Shown: piece after piece, positions 51,607 through 59,398 of the stretch
How positions within the stretch are numbered: the stretch's first letter is position 1
Layout: each line of letters starts with the position of its first letter
NCBI GenBank assembly: GCA_000526255.1
Contig: JAFS01000001.1
Coordinates: 1,116,001 to 1,180,000, forward strand
Source: Verrucomicrobia bacterium LP2A
GTDB taxonomy: Bacteria; Verrucomicrobiota; Verrucomicrobiia; Methylacidiphilales; Methylacidiphilaceae
DNA length: 64,000 nt
Reading direction: 5' to 3'
Translations under genes and position numbers: made by a program
Notes under the pieces: generated by a model
The model's database searches: none
What the model was told of the DNA's origin: nothing
Seen by the model: only the letters and a program-made list of their open reading frames with translations

Positions 51607-51903
51607 ATGAGTGAAGTGAGCGCAGAACAGACGATCCCCGTGAGAATTCCCACCCCTCTCCGCGGATTGACGGGCAACAAGGATCAGGTCTCCGCGCGGG
51701 GAGAGACGATTGGAGAGCTTCTCAAGGATCTCCAAGCCCAGTTCCCGGGCATCGGAGAACGGCTCTTCGACCAGACGGGCGCACTCCGCCGCTTCGTCGC
51801 GGTCTATGTCAACGGCGAGGATATCCGCTTCCTCAAGGACCAGGAGACTCCGGTCGGGCCGGAGGACGAAGTGAGCATCGTGCCGGCTGTGGCGGGAGGC
51901 TGA
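51607..51903 (+). CDS. MoaD/ThiS-family sulfur-carrier protein
   Basis: 98 residues, ubiquitin-like beta-grasp protein. TIGELLKDLQAQFPGIGERL, VYVNGEDIRFLKDQETPVGP and EDEVSIVPAVAGG-stop are typical. The exposed C-terminal GlyGly is the site of thiocarboxylation by an E1-like MoeB/ThiF enzyme, which is not in the window. ATG 51607 is chosen. It lies 37 bases after the threonine-synthase-like gene in the same riboswitch-controlled operon and probably delivers sulfide to that enzyme or a partner. Molybdopterin or thiamin use is less likely in this context. Confidence 0.85.
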   Translation: MSEVSAEQTIPVRIPTPLRGLTGNKDQVSARGETIGELLKDLQAQFPGIGERLFDQTGALRRFVAVYVNGEDIRFLKDQETPVGPEDEVSIVPAVAGG

Positions 51904-51908
51904 AGACC

Positions 51909-52157
51909 GTGGCAAGAGAGAAACAGAGACTTTGGCTGACCTTCGGCGAGGCGCTCTGCCAACGGCCGATCATCTGGGAGCTCAGCCGCTCGTTCGACCT
52001 GGCCTTCAATATCCGAAGCGCCCAGGTCACACAGACGACAGGAATCGTCGCCATCGAGCTCGAAGGGGAACGAGAGGTCCTCAAGCGGGCGATCCAGTGG
52101 CTCGAGAAGACGGGGGTTGCGGTCGAGCCGGTCGAGCTCAGCACGATCGAAGGCTAA
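51909..52157 (+). CDS. NIL-domain protein
   Basis: 82 residues with a GTG start 5 bases after the sulfur-carrier stop. The pattern RLWLTFGEALCQRPIIWELS, FNIRSAQVTQTTGIVAIELE and VLKRAIQWLEKTGVAVEPV fits the NIL domain, an ACT-like fold known from the methionine transporter MetN and from homocysteine-biosynthesis clusters. It may bind methionine or guide sulfur transfer. It is the last gene of the SAM-controlled operon and converges with the rplQ end. Confidence 0.78.
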   Translation: MAREKQRLWLTFGEALCQRPIIWELSRSFDLAFNIRSAQVTQTTGIVAIELEGEREVLKRAIQWLEKTGVAVEPVELSTIEG

Positions 52158-52225
52158 AGCGGCCTCAGCCGTCCCCGAGCACCCTTCGCTTCCTGCGCAA
52201 ACCGGGTCCCGCCGTCAGCGAGGCT

Positions 52226-52648
52226 TCAAGCCGAAGTCGCCTGCTCCGAGGACGCCGCTTTCGAAGGCTCTTCGCCTCCGTCGGCAGAGGACGTCGTCTC
52301 GGTCCATTCGATCACCGCCATTCGGGCGGCATCGGAGAGGCGATACCCGATCTTGGTCACACGGGTATAGCCTCCGGCCCGACCGGCAAATCGTGGCCCG
52401 ATCTCCCCGAACAGCTTTTGGACCGCCTCCTTCCCGTGGAGCCGGCCGGCAGCAAGGCGCCTGTGGTGGAGGGAGCCCTTCTTGGCCAGGGTGACCAGCT
52501 TTTCCGCATAAGGCTGCAATGCCTTGGCCTTGCTGAGGGTCGTCTTCGTCCGATTATGCTGGATGAGGGCGGTTGCGAGATTCGCGAGAAGCGACTCCCG
52601 ATGCTTGGACAGCCTCCCCAGCTTGCCGCGTCGTTTCAAATGGCGCAT
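52226..52648 (-). CDS. rplQ: 50S ribosomal protein L17
   Basis: 140 residues: MRHLKRRGKLGRLSKHRESL opens the family signature, followed by NLATALIQHNRTKTTLSKAK. A low-complexity acidic/Ala-Ser tail (ADGGEEPSKAASSEQATSA) extends it beyond the usual ~120. L17 lines the peptide-exit side of the large subunit. Last gene of the alpha operon, 15 bases after rpoA. Confidence 0.97.
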   Translation of the reverse strand: MRHLKRRGKLGRLSKHRESLLANLATALIQHNRTKTTLSKAKALQPYAEKLVTLAKKGSLHHRRLAAGRLHGKEAVQKLFGEIGPRFAGRAGGYTRVTKIGYRLSDAARMAVIEWTETTSSADGGEEPSKAASSEQATSA

Positions 52649-52663
52649 TGTCGTGTCCCTTGG

Positions 52664-53689
52664 TTATTCCTCGCTCGTAGCTTCCGAAACGGCCGGAGCT
52701 TCTGCCTCCAAGAGACCCGGGCCGAGCTTCATTCCGAGGGCGAGGCCCAACTGGGCGAGCTTGGATTTGATTTCGTTCAGCGACTTCTTCCCGAAGTTTC
52801 GATATTTGAGCATCTCCGCCTCTGTCTTCTCGGCCAGTTGGCCCACCGTGGCGATATTGGCGTTGTTGAGGCAGTTGGCCGCCCGAACCGAGAGCTCGAT
52901 TTCGTTGACGCTCATGTTCAAAACCTTCCGAAGGCGGCTCTCCGCTTCCTGAACAGGCGGCTTCGGCTTCTCGAACTCCACCGTATCCTTGCCGTAGCCA
53001 ACAAAGAGATCGAGGTGATGGCGAAGAATCGCCGCGGCTTGCACGAGCGCGTCGTCCGCAGTAATCCGCCCGTCGGTCCAGATTTCCAAAACCAATCGAT
53101 CGTAGTCGGTCCGCTGACCGACGCGGGTGTTTTCGACCTCGTACTTGACGCGGCGGACCGGGGAAAAGAGGCAGTCGATCGGAATGAGGCCGATCGCCTG
53201 CTCCTCCTTCTTGTTTTCTTCGGCAATCAGGAAGCCTCGGCCGACCTTGACCTCCAACTCCATCTGGAACTCCTGCTTCTTGTCGAGAGTGCAAATGAGC
53301 TGGCCGGGGTTCACGAGCTCGACGCCGGTCTCGAGCTGAATGTCGCCGGCGACCACAGGCCCCTCCTTGACCACTTCCAGCGCGAGAGCGCGCGGCTCCC
53401 TCGAAGGGATCCGGAAGAGAATCTTTTTCAGATTCAACACGATCTCCGGCACGTCCTCCACGATACCTGGCAGGCTCGTGAATTCATGGAGAGCCCCGTC
53501 GATCTTGATCGCCGAAATCGCGGCGCCTTCGAGCGAAGAGAGGAGGGCGCGACGCAAGGAAGTGCCGATCGTCTGCCCATAGCCGGCCTCCAGGGGCTCG
53601 ACTACGTAGCGACCGTACGTCTCCGTGGAAACCGCTTCATCCTTCGCCAAGGAATGGGGCATTTCAAAACGACCTAAGCGCACTGCCAT
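52664..53689 (-). CDS. rpoA: RNA polymerase alpha subunit
   Basis: 341 residues. The N-terminal assembly domain shows VVEPLEAGYGQTIGTSLRRA, LLSSLEGAAISAIKIDGALH and FTSLPGIVEDVPEIVLNLKK. The C-terminal domain has SVNEIELSVRAANCLNNANI, VGQLAEKTEAEML and GKKSLNEIKSKLAQLGLALG, the UP-element and activator contact domain. It lies between rpsD and rplQ in the alpha operon. Confidence 0.98.
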   Translation of the reverse strand: MAVRLGRFEMPHSLAKDEAVSTETYGRYVVEPLEAGYGQTIGTSLRRALLSSLEGAAISAIKIDGALHEFTSLPGIVEDVPEIVLNLKKILFRIPSREPRALALEVVKEGPVVAGDIQLETGVELVNPGQLICTLDKKQEFQMELEVKVGRGFLIAEENKKEEQAIGLIPIDCLFSPVRRVKYEVENTRVGQRTDYDRLVLEIWTDGRITADDALVQAAAILRHHLDLFVGYGKDTVEFEKPKPPVQEAESRLRKVLNMSVNEIELSVRAANCLNNANIATVGQLAEKTEAEMLKYRNFGKKSLNEIKSKLAQLGLALGMKLGPGLLEAEAPAVSEATSEE

Positions 53690-53785
53690 AGAACAGATTA
53701 CCTCCTACGTCCACCCAAGTTCCGGCCCCTGCGAGGCACGGGAAACCTCCCGTTCGTCGCAACCGGACTCCGATCCTTGCGATCC

Positions 53786-54391
53786 TTACGAATAGAATTC
53801 CACCACCAGCTGCTCGTTCGCAATCGGCCGCACCTCGTCTTTGCTGGGCAGCCGCTTGACCTCACCGCGAAGCTTCTCCCTTTCCAACACGAGCCAATCG
53901 GGGACGCGCGCGACCTGCATCGCCTCGAGGTTTCGCAAGGCCAGCTTTCGCGATTGCGGCTGGTCGCGCACCTCGACCATGTCTCCCGGCTGCGTCCCGA
54001 AGCTCGGCGTCATCGTTCGACGCCCGTTCACCTGCACATGGCCGTGAGCAATCATCTGCCGCGCACCGAAGCGCGTTGTCGCGAAACCGAGCCGATGCAC
54101 GATATTGTCGAGCCGAGATTCGAGAAGCTGGAGCAGCACCTCTCCGGTGATCCCCCGTTTCTTGAGGGCGGAGGCAAAATAGCGACGAAATTGGTGCTCC
54201 GTCACTCCGTACATGAGGCGGAGCTTCTGCTTTTCGGCCAAGGCGATGGCGTAGTCGGAGTGCTTGCGCCGACTCTTCTCTCCATGAACCCCCGGCGGAT
54301 AGGGCCGCTTCTCCAGAGCTTTGCAGGGCCCAAACAGGGCGACGTTGTACCGGCGCGCCTTCTTCGCCCGGGGACCAAGATATCGTGCCAT
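53786..54391 (-). CDS. rpsD: 30S ribosomal protein S4
   Basis: 201 residues: MARYLGPRAKKARRYNVALF, then PYPPGVHGEKSRRK and the S4 RNA-binding motif ESRLDNIVHRLGFATTRFGA. The N-terminal zinc Cys cluster is absent (a single Cys in FGPCKAL), so it is a zinc-free form. Primary 16S-binding protein and, in model bacteria, translational regulator of this operon. Confidence 0.98.
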   Translation of the reverse strand: MARYLGPRAKKARRYNVALFGPCKALEKRPYPPGVHGEKSRRKHSDYAIALAEKQKLRLMYGVTEHQFRRYFASALKKRGITGEVLLQLLESRLDNIVHRLGFATTRFGARQMIAHGHVQVNGRRTMTPSFGTQPGDMVEVRDQPQSRKLALRNLEAMQVARVPDWLVLEREKLRGEVKRLPSKDEVRPIANEQLVVEFYS

Positions 54392-54424
54392 ATGACCTCT
54401 TCTGATACCTGAGGAACGTTCCGC

Positions 54425-54925
54425 TCAGACTCGCCTCGATTTCCGCGGACGGCATCCGTTGTGGGGAACCGGCGTGACGTCGAGGATCATCGACACCTCG
54501 AGTCCGACAACCTGTAAGGCACGGATCGCCGATTCCCGACCCATCCCCGGCCCCTTGACCTTGACGAGCACCTCCCGCACGCCCTGCGCCACGGCTTGCC
54601 GAGCGGCATCCTGCGCGGCAAGCTGCGCGACGTAGGCGGTCGACTTTCTCGAACCGCGGAAGCCGCAACGGCCAGCGCTCGACCAGGAGATCGTCCTGCC
54701 GTTGAGATCCGTAATCGTGACCACGGTGTTATTGAAGGTAGCGAGAATGTGCGCGACCCCGCTGTGAACCCCCTTGCCGCTCTTGCCCTTGTGCTTCTTC
54801 TCCTTCTCCACGGGCTCGACTGGCGCCGTCTTGATCTCGGCACCTTTGGGCGCGGCCCCAACCTTGGGTTCCGCCGGGCGCGGCGTCTCTTCCGAGACCG
54901 GGTTCGTCTGCTCTTCCTCCGCCAT
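54425..54925 (-). CDS. rpsK: 30S ribosomal protein S11 with N-terminal extension
   Basis: 166 residues against ~130 in most bacteria. The core begins near [20 protein letters not shown] and ends [15 protein letters not shown], with [20 protein letters not shown] in between. The ~40-residue N-terminal extension is acidic and Pro/Ala-rich ([17 protein letters not shown]) and then basic ([12 protein letters not shown]). Similar extensions are known in some Verrucomicrobiota, which is part of the basis for the organism guess. Confidence 0.97.
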   Translation of the reverse strand: MAEEEQTNPVSEETPRPAEPKVGAAPKGAEIKTAPVEPVEKEKKHKGKSGKGVHSGVAHILATFNNTVVTITDLNGRTISWSSAGRCGFRGSRKSTAYVAQLAAQDAARQAVAQGVREVLVKVKGPGMGRESAIRALQVVGLEVSMILDVTPVPHNGCRPRKSRRV

Positions 54926-54967
54926 AAAATCTCTCCGCTACGATCCGCTTACGCAACAGCCCGAAGG

Positions 54968-55363
54968 TTACACCTTCCCCTTCTTGGCTTCCTTCCTCCG
55001 CACCACTCCGACCGTCCGCCGCGGGCCCTTGCGCGTCCGCGCATTCGTCGACGTCCGCTGCCCGCGAACCGGCAGACCGCGGAGGTGCCGGATCCCGCGA
55101 TAACACTTAATCCCCTGCAGGCGCTTGAGATTCTGCTGGATCTCCCGGCGCAGGTCCCCTTCGATCACGAAGTTGTTGTCCTGGATGATCTGGACCATTC
55201 GATTGATCTGCTGATCGGTCAGCTCCTTGGCTCGCAAGTCGGGATTGATCTCGGCCAGCTCGCAGATCCACTTCGCCCGGGAAGGGCCGATTCCGTAAAT
55301 GTAAGGAAGAGCCGCGACGGTTCGCTTGGCCCCTGGGATTTCCACTCCGAGGATACGAGGCAT
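54968..55363 (-). CDS. rpsM: 30S ribosomal protein S13
   Basis: 131 residues: [40 protein letters not shown] and the basic tail [20 protein letters not shown]. It contacts the 30S head and the P-site tRNA. It follows rpmJ by 28 bases. Confidence 0.98.
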   Translation of the reverse strand: MPRILGVEIPGAKRTVAALPYIYGIGPSRAKWICELAEINPDLRAKELTDQQINRMVQIIQDNNFVIEGDLRREIQQNLKRLQGIKCYRGIRHLRGLPVRGQRTSTNARTRKGPRRTVGVVRRKEAKKGKV

Positions 55364-55391
55364 GATCTTTTTTCTGTCCTGACGTCCGGAC

Positions 55392-55508
55392 CTATCCCTG
55401 CCGCTGCTTGAGCCGGGGGTTCTTCTTGTTGATGATATAAATTCGTCCCTTGCGACGCACGACTTGACAGTTGGCGGTGCGCCGACGAACGGAAGACCGA
55501 ACCTTCAT
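55392..55508 (-). CDS. rpmJ: 50S ribosomal protein L36 (zinc-less form)
   Basis: 38 residues in one frame: [20 protein letters not shown] then [18 protein letters not shown]. Canonical L36 carries a CxxC...C...H zinc site. Here only one Cys remains (C14): the other Cys positions are Thr and Asn and the His position is Leu. It is therefore the C-minus type, usually made under zinc limitation where a second rpmJ exists. It is the first gene of the operon, with an AGAGGAG ribosome binding site. Confidence 0.95.
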   Translation of the reverse strand: MKVRSSVRRRTANCQVVRRKGRIYIINKKNPRLKQRQG

Positions 55509-55577
55509 GAAGCTCCTCTTGGTAACATCGTGGTAACATCGATTCGCTTTTCATCGCTCACACGATGAAGAGGTCGA

Positions 55578-55606
55578 TTTATAGCGGAGCGGCGTTCCTT
55601 TGGCAA
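55578..55606 (-). promoter_or_regulatory. Promoter of the rpmJ-rpsM-rpsK-rpsD-rpoA-rplQ operon
   Basis: On the minus strand TTGCCA (55601-55606) and TATAAA (55578-55583) are exactly 17 bases apart, a near-consensus sigma-70 promoter. The start should fall near 55571, giving a ~60-base leader with a repeated GATGTTACCA (two copies just before the ribosome binding site), which could be a protein- or structure-based control site. Confidence 0.75.
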
Positions 55607-55629
55607 GTTTTTTTGTTGTTGACCGCCCC

Positions 55630-56442
55630 TCACTCATCGGAGCCTTCCTCTTGCCCAGTCGCCACCGCCCCTTTACTCTCGGAAGAGCCGGCCATCCCGT
55701 GATCGGTAAGCACTTCGGGCTCCCCCGCCGTGATCAGTACCGTATGCTCAAAGTGGGCGGAACGCCGACCATCGGTCGTCACGACCGTCCACCCGTCCGA
55801 AAGCAGCCGCACCGCAGCCCCGCCGGCATTGACCATCGGCTCGATCGCGAGCGTCATGCCCGCCTTCAACCGGGGTCCCGCTCCCATTCGACCGTAGTTG
55901 GGAACCTGGGGCTCTTCGTGGAGCTTGCGACCCACGCCATGGCCGACAAACTCCCGCACGACCTCGAACCCCTGCTCCCGGACGCAGGCCTCGATCGCCG
56001 CGCCGATGTCGCCGACCCGATTGCCCGCCCGGGCCTGTGCAATTCCCACCCAGAGCGCCCGCCGCGTGACTTCGACCAGCTTGAGATCGCCAGGCTCCCC
56101 CATCCCGATCGGAAAGGTAGCCGCCGTGTCGCCGACCCAGCCATCCTTGACGATGCCCACGTCGAGCTTGACCAGATCCCCATACTGGAGCATCCGATCC
56201 CCGCCGATCCCGTGGACCACCTCGTCGTTGACCGAGATGCAGATCGTCCCCGGAAACCCACGGTACCCGAGAAAGGCGCTCTTCCCTCCGCGCGCGGCGA
56301 TCAACTCGGCGGCATAGCGATCAACCTCGCCCGTCCTGACCCCGGGAGCCAGGATCGAACGCAATGCGTCGACCACTTCCGCCACCAGGCGGCCGCTGCG
56401 GCGCATTCCGTCAATATCCTTCCCATGCTTGATCGGGATCAT
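55630..56442 (-). CDS. map: Methionine aminopeptidase type I
   Basis: 270 residues from the ATG at 56442. Two-metal pita-bread fold: VNDEVVHGIGGDRMLQYGDL, VKLDVGIVKDGWVGDTAATF (Asp ligands), FVGHGVGRKLHEEPQVPNYG (His ligand) and FEHTVLITAGEPEVLT. It removes initiator methionine from nascent proteins. It is upstream of the alpha operon in the same direction with a separate promoter between them, an ancient ribosomal-cluster arrangement. The C-terminal tail (AVATGQEEGSDE) is acidic. Confidence 0.96.
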   Translation of the reverse strand: MIPIKHGKDIDGMRRSGRLVAEVVDALRSILAPGVRTGEVDRYAAELIAARGGKSAFLGYRGFPGTICISVNDEVVHGIGGDRMLQYGDLVKLDVGIVKDGWVGDTAATFPIGMGEPGDLKLVEVTRRALWVGIAQARAGNRVGDIGAAIEACVREQGFEVVREFVGHGVGRKLHEEPQVPNYGRMGAGPRLKAGMTLAIEPMVNAGGAAVRLLSDGWTVVTTDGRRSAHFEHTVLITAGEPEVLTDHGMAGSSESKGAVATGQEEGSDE

Positions 56443-56515
56443 GGCAACGATGGCAAGAAGCAAACGGCCGCTTCTCCCGGCCGAGCAACCAGCGGCGGTC
56501 TCACGTGAAGGATCT

Positions 56516-56809
56516 CTACTCCTGCTTCCCGGCTCCCACGCCGGAAGCGGTCGAAACGAAAAGCCTCCTGACTACTCGCTGTTTCCGTCGGGCGGCCGCG
56601 TTCCGAGTGAGCCGCCCCCGCTTGACGAGCCGATCCAAGACGGACTGGAACTGGGAGAAAAAGCCAATCGCATCTTCCTTGTTTTCGGAAGCCGCCTTCT
56701 CGCGCATCTGGCGCGAGACCTGCTGCAATTCCTTCTTGGCTTTCAGGTTGTATCCTCTTTTGCGGAGACTCTTCCGCGCTTGCTTTGCGGCTGACCGAGT
56801 GTTAGGCAT
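56516..56809 (-). CDS. rpsT: 30S ribosomal protein S20
   Basis: 97 residues: MPNTRSAAKQARKSLRKRGY, then NLKAKKELQQVSRQMREKAA and RLTRNAAARRKQRVVRRLF, the long basic helical protein that binds 16S rRNA. The ATG at 56809 is clear. It lies 73 bases upstream of map and divergent from the membrane-protease gene. Confidence 0.95.
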   Translation of the reverse strand: MPNTRSAAKQARKSLRKRGYNLKAKKELQQVSRQMREKAASENKEDAIGFFSQFQSVLDRLVKRGRLTRNAAARRKQRVVRRLFVSTASGVGAGKQE

Positions 56810-56841
56810 GGGGGTTTTCTAATAAGAAGCTTCTGCCGGCA

Positions 56842-57576
56842 GTGTCAAGCCTAGCGAAGATATTTAAGTTCCTCCTCGGGCTCTGCGCCATGCCGCTGAT
56901 CGCAGCCGAGGTTCTGCTCCTCAAGGATATTCTCGAAAGCTATTTTCGGGAGGGGTCCTGGCTTACGCTTCCCGTGGGGAGCTTCGGCGCCGGGCTCCTC
57001 CTCTGGACCCTCGCCTGCTTTCTTTGGAGGATTCCCAATCGTCCCTACATCTTCGCCCACGAGCTGACCCACGCGCTCGCGGTCTACCTTCACGGCGGGA
57101 ACGTTTCCCGGTTCCGGGTCGGTAGCCGGAGCGGCAGCGTCCGCTGCAACCGGTCCAACCTCTGGATCGTTCTTTCCCCCTATTTCGTCCCCTTCTATAT
57201 GCTGCTCTGGCTGGGCTTGTGGACCATCGTTGACTTTTACTGGCCGATCCGGTCCTATCAATGGCTCCTCTACGCGGGAACGGGGTTCACATGGGGATTC
57301 CATCTCTTCTTTACCGTGGAAGCCGTGCATCGGGAACAGCCGGATCTCCACGTGGAAGGCTGGTTCTTCTCCCTCGTGGTGATTGTGGGACTCAACTTGT
57401 GCATCCTGGCGGCTCTTCTCGGCTTCCTCTCGCCGACTTGGAACGTTTCGCGCTTCCTCTCGCGCTTCGGAGACCATCTCCATCTCTGCTACCGGCTCTG
57501 CGGGCAGGGCTTTGTGGCCTTCTCATCCTGGGCGACTCGACCGGAGCTGCTTTCCCCGCACGCAGACCATCCCTGA
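56842..57576 (+). CDS. Putative M50-like membrane metalloprotease
   Basis: 244 residues with a GTG start. About six hydrophobic segments (for example FLLGLCAMPLIAAEVLLL, GAGLLLWTLACFLW, LSPYFVPFYMLLWLGLWTIV, VVIVGLNLCILAALLGFL). The zinc-binding HExxH motif is in YIFAHELTHALAVYLHGG, followed by VSRFRVGSRSGSV, the arrangement of site-2-like (M50B) proteases. The second-half metal Asp motif is not obvious, so activity is uncertain. It is upstream of argS with a 39-base gap and divergent from rpsT. Confidence 0.72.
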   Translation: MSSLAKIFKFLLGLCAMPLIAAEVLLLKDILESYFREGSWLTLPVGSFGAGLLLWTLACFLWRIPNRPYIFAHELTHALAVYLHGGNVSRFRVGSRSGSVRCNRSNLWIVLSPYFVPFYMLLWLGLWTIVDFYWPIRSYQWLLYAGTGFTWGFHLFFTVEAVHREQPDLHVEGWFFSLVVIVGLNLCILAALLGFLSPTWNVSRFLSRFGDHLHLCYRLCGQGFVAFSSWATRPELLSPHADHP

Positions 57577-57615
57577 TCTTCCCGTAACGCCTGGATCTCC
57601 CTCGATTTTTTCGCC

Positions 57616-59355
57616 ATGCAATTCCCCACAGAGTTCTTACGAGAGAAGCTGATCGCCATCCTCGAAAAGGATGGGTTCGGCGACCCTCTCCCCGAGCCCC
57701 TCCTCGAGCCTTGCGCGGATCCGCGCTTTGGCGATCTCCAGAGCAATGTTGCCCTGGTCCTAGGCAAGCGCCACGGTCAGGAGCCGCGCACGCTGGCCGC
57801 CAAGCTCGCTGCCGCCGTGGGAGAGACCGATTGGTCGCTTCCCCCTGAGGTCGCCGGCCCCGGGTTCCTCAATTTTCGCTTCAAGCCGGATCGGTGCGTG
57901 AGCGCCTTTTTCTCCCTCGTCGGGGATTCCCGGCTCGGCGTCGAGGAAGCAGAGAAGCCGCAGAGGGTCGTGGTCGACTACTCGAGCCCCAACATCGCCA
58001 AGGAGATGCACGTCGGCCACCTGCGGAGCACAATCCTCGGGGAATGTCTCGCCCGCGTCTACCGCTTCCTGGGCCATCGAGTGACTACGGTCAACCACCT
58101 GGGCGACTGGGGCACCCAATTCGGCATGGTTCTCCTCGGCTTCAAGCGACAGGGGGAAGAGGCCCGACTCGAGGAGCGTCCCCTCGAATATCTCGAGGAG
58201 CTCTATCAGCAGATCCAGACGGTGGCCAAGGAGGATCCGGCGATTCGGGAGGAAGCAAAAGCGGAGCTCTGGAAGCTCCAGAACGGAGACCCGGAAAACC
58301 TCGCTCTCTGGCGCCGCTTCATTGCGGCTTCGCAAGTCGAGCTCGCCCGCATCTACGAGGAGCTCGGCGTCCATTTCGACTTCACGATGGGGGAGAGTGC
58401 CTATCGCGATCAGCTCCCTTCGGTCGTCCACGATCTCCAGGCGTCCGGCATTGCCCAGCCGAGCCAAGGGGCGGTCTGCGTCTTCTTCCCGGACGAGCCC
58501 GAGCTGCAGGACAAGCCCTTCCTCATCCAGAAGAGCGACGGGGCCTATCTCTACGCCACGACCGACTTGGCCGCCCTCCGCTTCCGGGTCGAAGAGTGGA
58601 AGGCCGATCGGATCCTCTACATCACCGACGGCCGGCAACGTCTCCACTTCCAGCAGCTCGCCGCAACCGCGAAGCGGTGGGGATTGCCCGTCCGGATCGA
58701 GCATGTCTGGTTCGGCTCGATCCTAGGCGAGGACAAGAAGCCGCTCAAGACCCGGGAGGGGAAGCCGATCAAGCTGCGCGAGCTGATTGCCGAGGCGTTG
58801 CGGCGGGCCTACGCGATCATTACCGAAAAGAGGCCCGATCTTCCTGAAGAGCGAAAGGTCCGGATCGCGCGCGCCGTCGGGCTCGGAGCCCTCAAGTACG
58901 CCGACCTCTCGCAGAACCGCAATCTCGACTACATCTTCCGCTGGGAAAAACTCCTCTCCTTCGAGGGCAACACCGCTCCTTACCTGCTCAACGCCTACGT
59001 CCGGATCCGGGCGATCCTTCGGAAGGCGGAGGCTTCGGGCTTCTCCGCGGCCCACGGCCCTCTGAAAGAGCCCGCCGAGCTGCGGCTGGTCAAGCTCCTC
59101 CTCGACTTCTGTCCAACCCTTGAACGGGTCGAGTCCGAAAGCCGGCCGCACTTCCTCTGCACCTACCTCTATGAGGTGGCCCGCGCCTTCCACCGATTCT
59201 ACGAATCGTGCCCGGTCTTGCAGCCGGGTCCGCATCCGAGCAGGGAATGGGCGGCGAGCCAGCGGGCGGCGCGGCTGGCCCTCTGTCAGGGTACCGCAGC
59301 CACCCTGGGCGCGGGTCTCGACCTGCTGGGGATCGAGCGCCTCGAGGAAATGTAG
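57616..59355 (+). CDS. argS: Arginyl-tRNA synthetase
   Basis: 579 residues. The class I HIGH motif is SSPNIAKEMHVGHLRSTILG (HVGH), then NHLGDWGTQFGMVL. KMSK is replaced as usual in this family (TREGKPIKLRELI), and the C-terminal anticodon-binding domain begins near GNTAPYLLNAYVRIRAILRK. It charges tRNA-Arg. It shares a transcription direction with the two-component genes that follow, but they have their own start region. Confidence 0.97.
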   Translation: MQFPTEFLREKLIAILEKDGFGDPLPEPLLEPCADPRFGDLQSNVALVLGKRHGQEPRTLAAKLAAAVGETDWSLPPEVAGPGFLNFRFKPDRCVSAFFSLVGDSRLGVEEAEKPQRVVVDYSSPNIAKEMHVGHLRSTILGECLARVYRFLGHRVTTVNHLGDWGTQFGMVLLGFKRQGEEARLEERPLEYLEELYQQIQTVAKEDPAIREEAKAELWKLQNGDPENLALWRRFIAASQVELARIYEELGVHFDFTMGESAYRDQLPSVVHDLQASGIAQPSQGAVCVFFPDEPELQDKPFLIQKSDGAYLYATTDLAALRFRVEEWKADRILYITDGRQRLHFQQLAATAKRWGLPVRIEHVWFGSILGEDKKPLKTREGKPIKLRELIAEALRRAYAIITEKRPDLPEERKVRIARAVGLGALKYADLSQNRNLDYIFRWEKLLSFEGNTAPYLLNAYVRIRAILRKAEASGFSAAHGPLKEPAELRLVKLLLDFCPTLERVESESRPHFLCTYLYEVARAFHRFYESCPVLQPGPHPSREWAASQRAARLALCQGTAATLGAGLDLLGIERLEEM

Positions 59356-59398
59356 GGCAAACGCGACGAAAGCCTTGCAGCGCCCCTGGGACACGATC

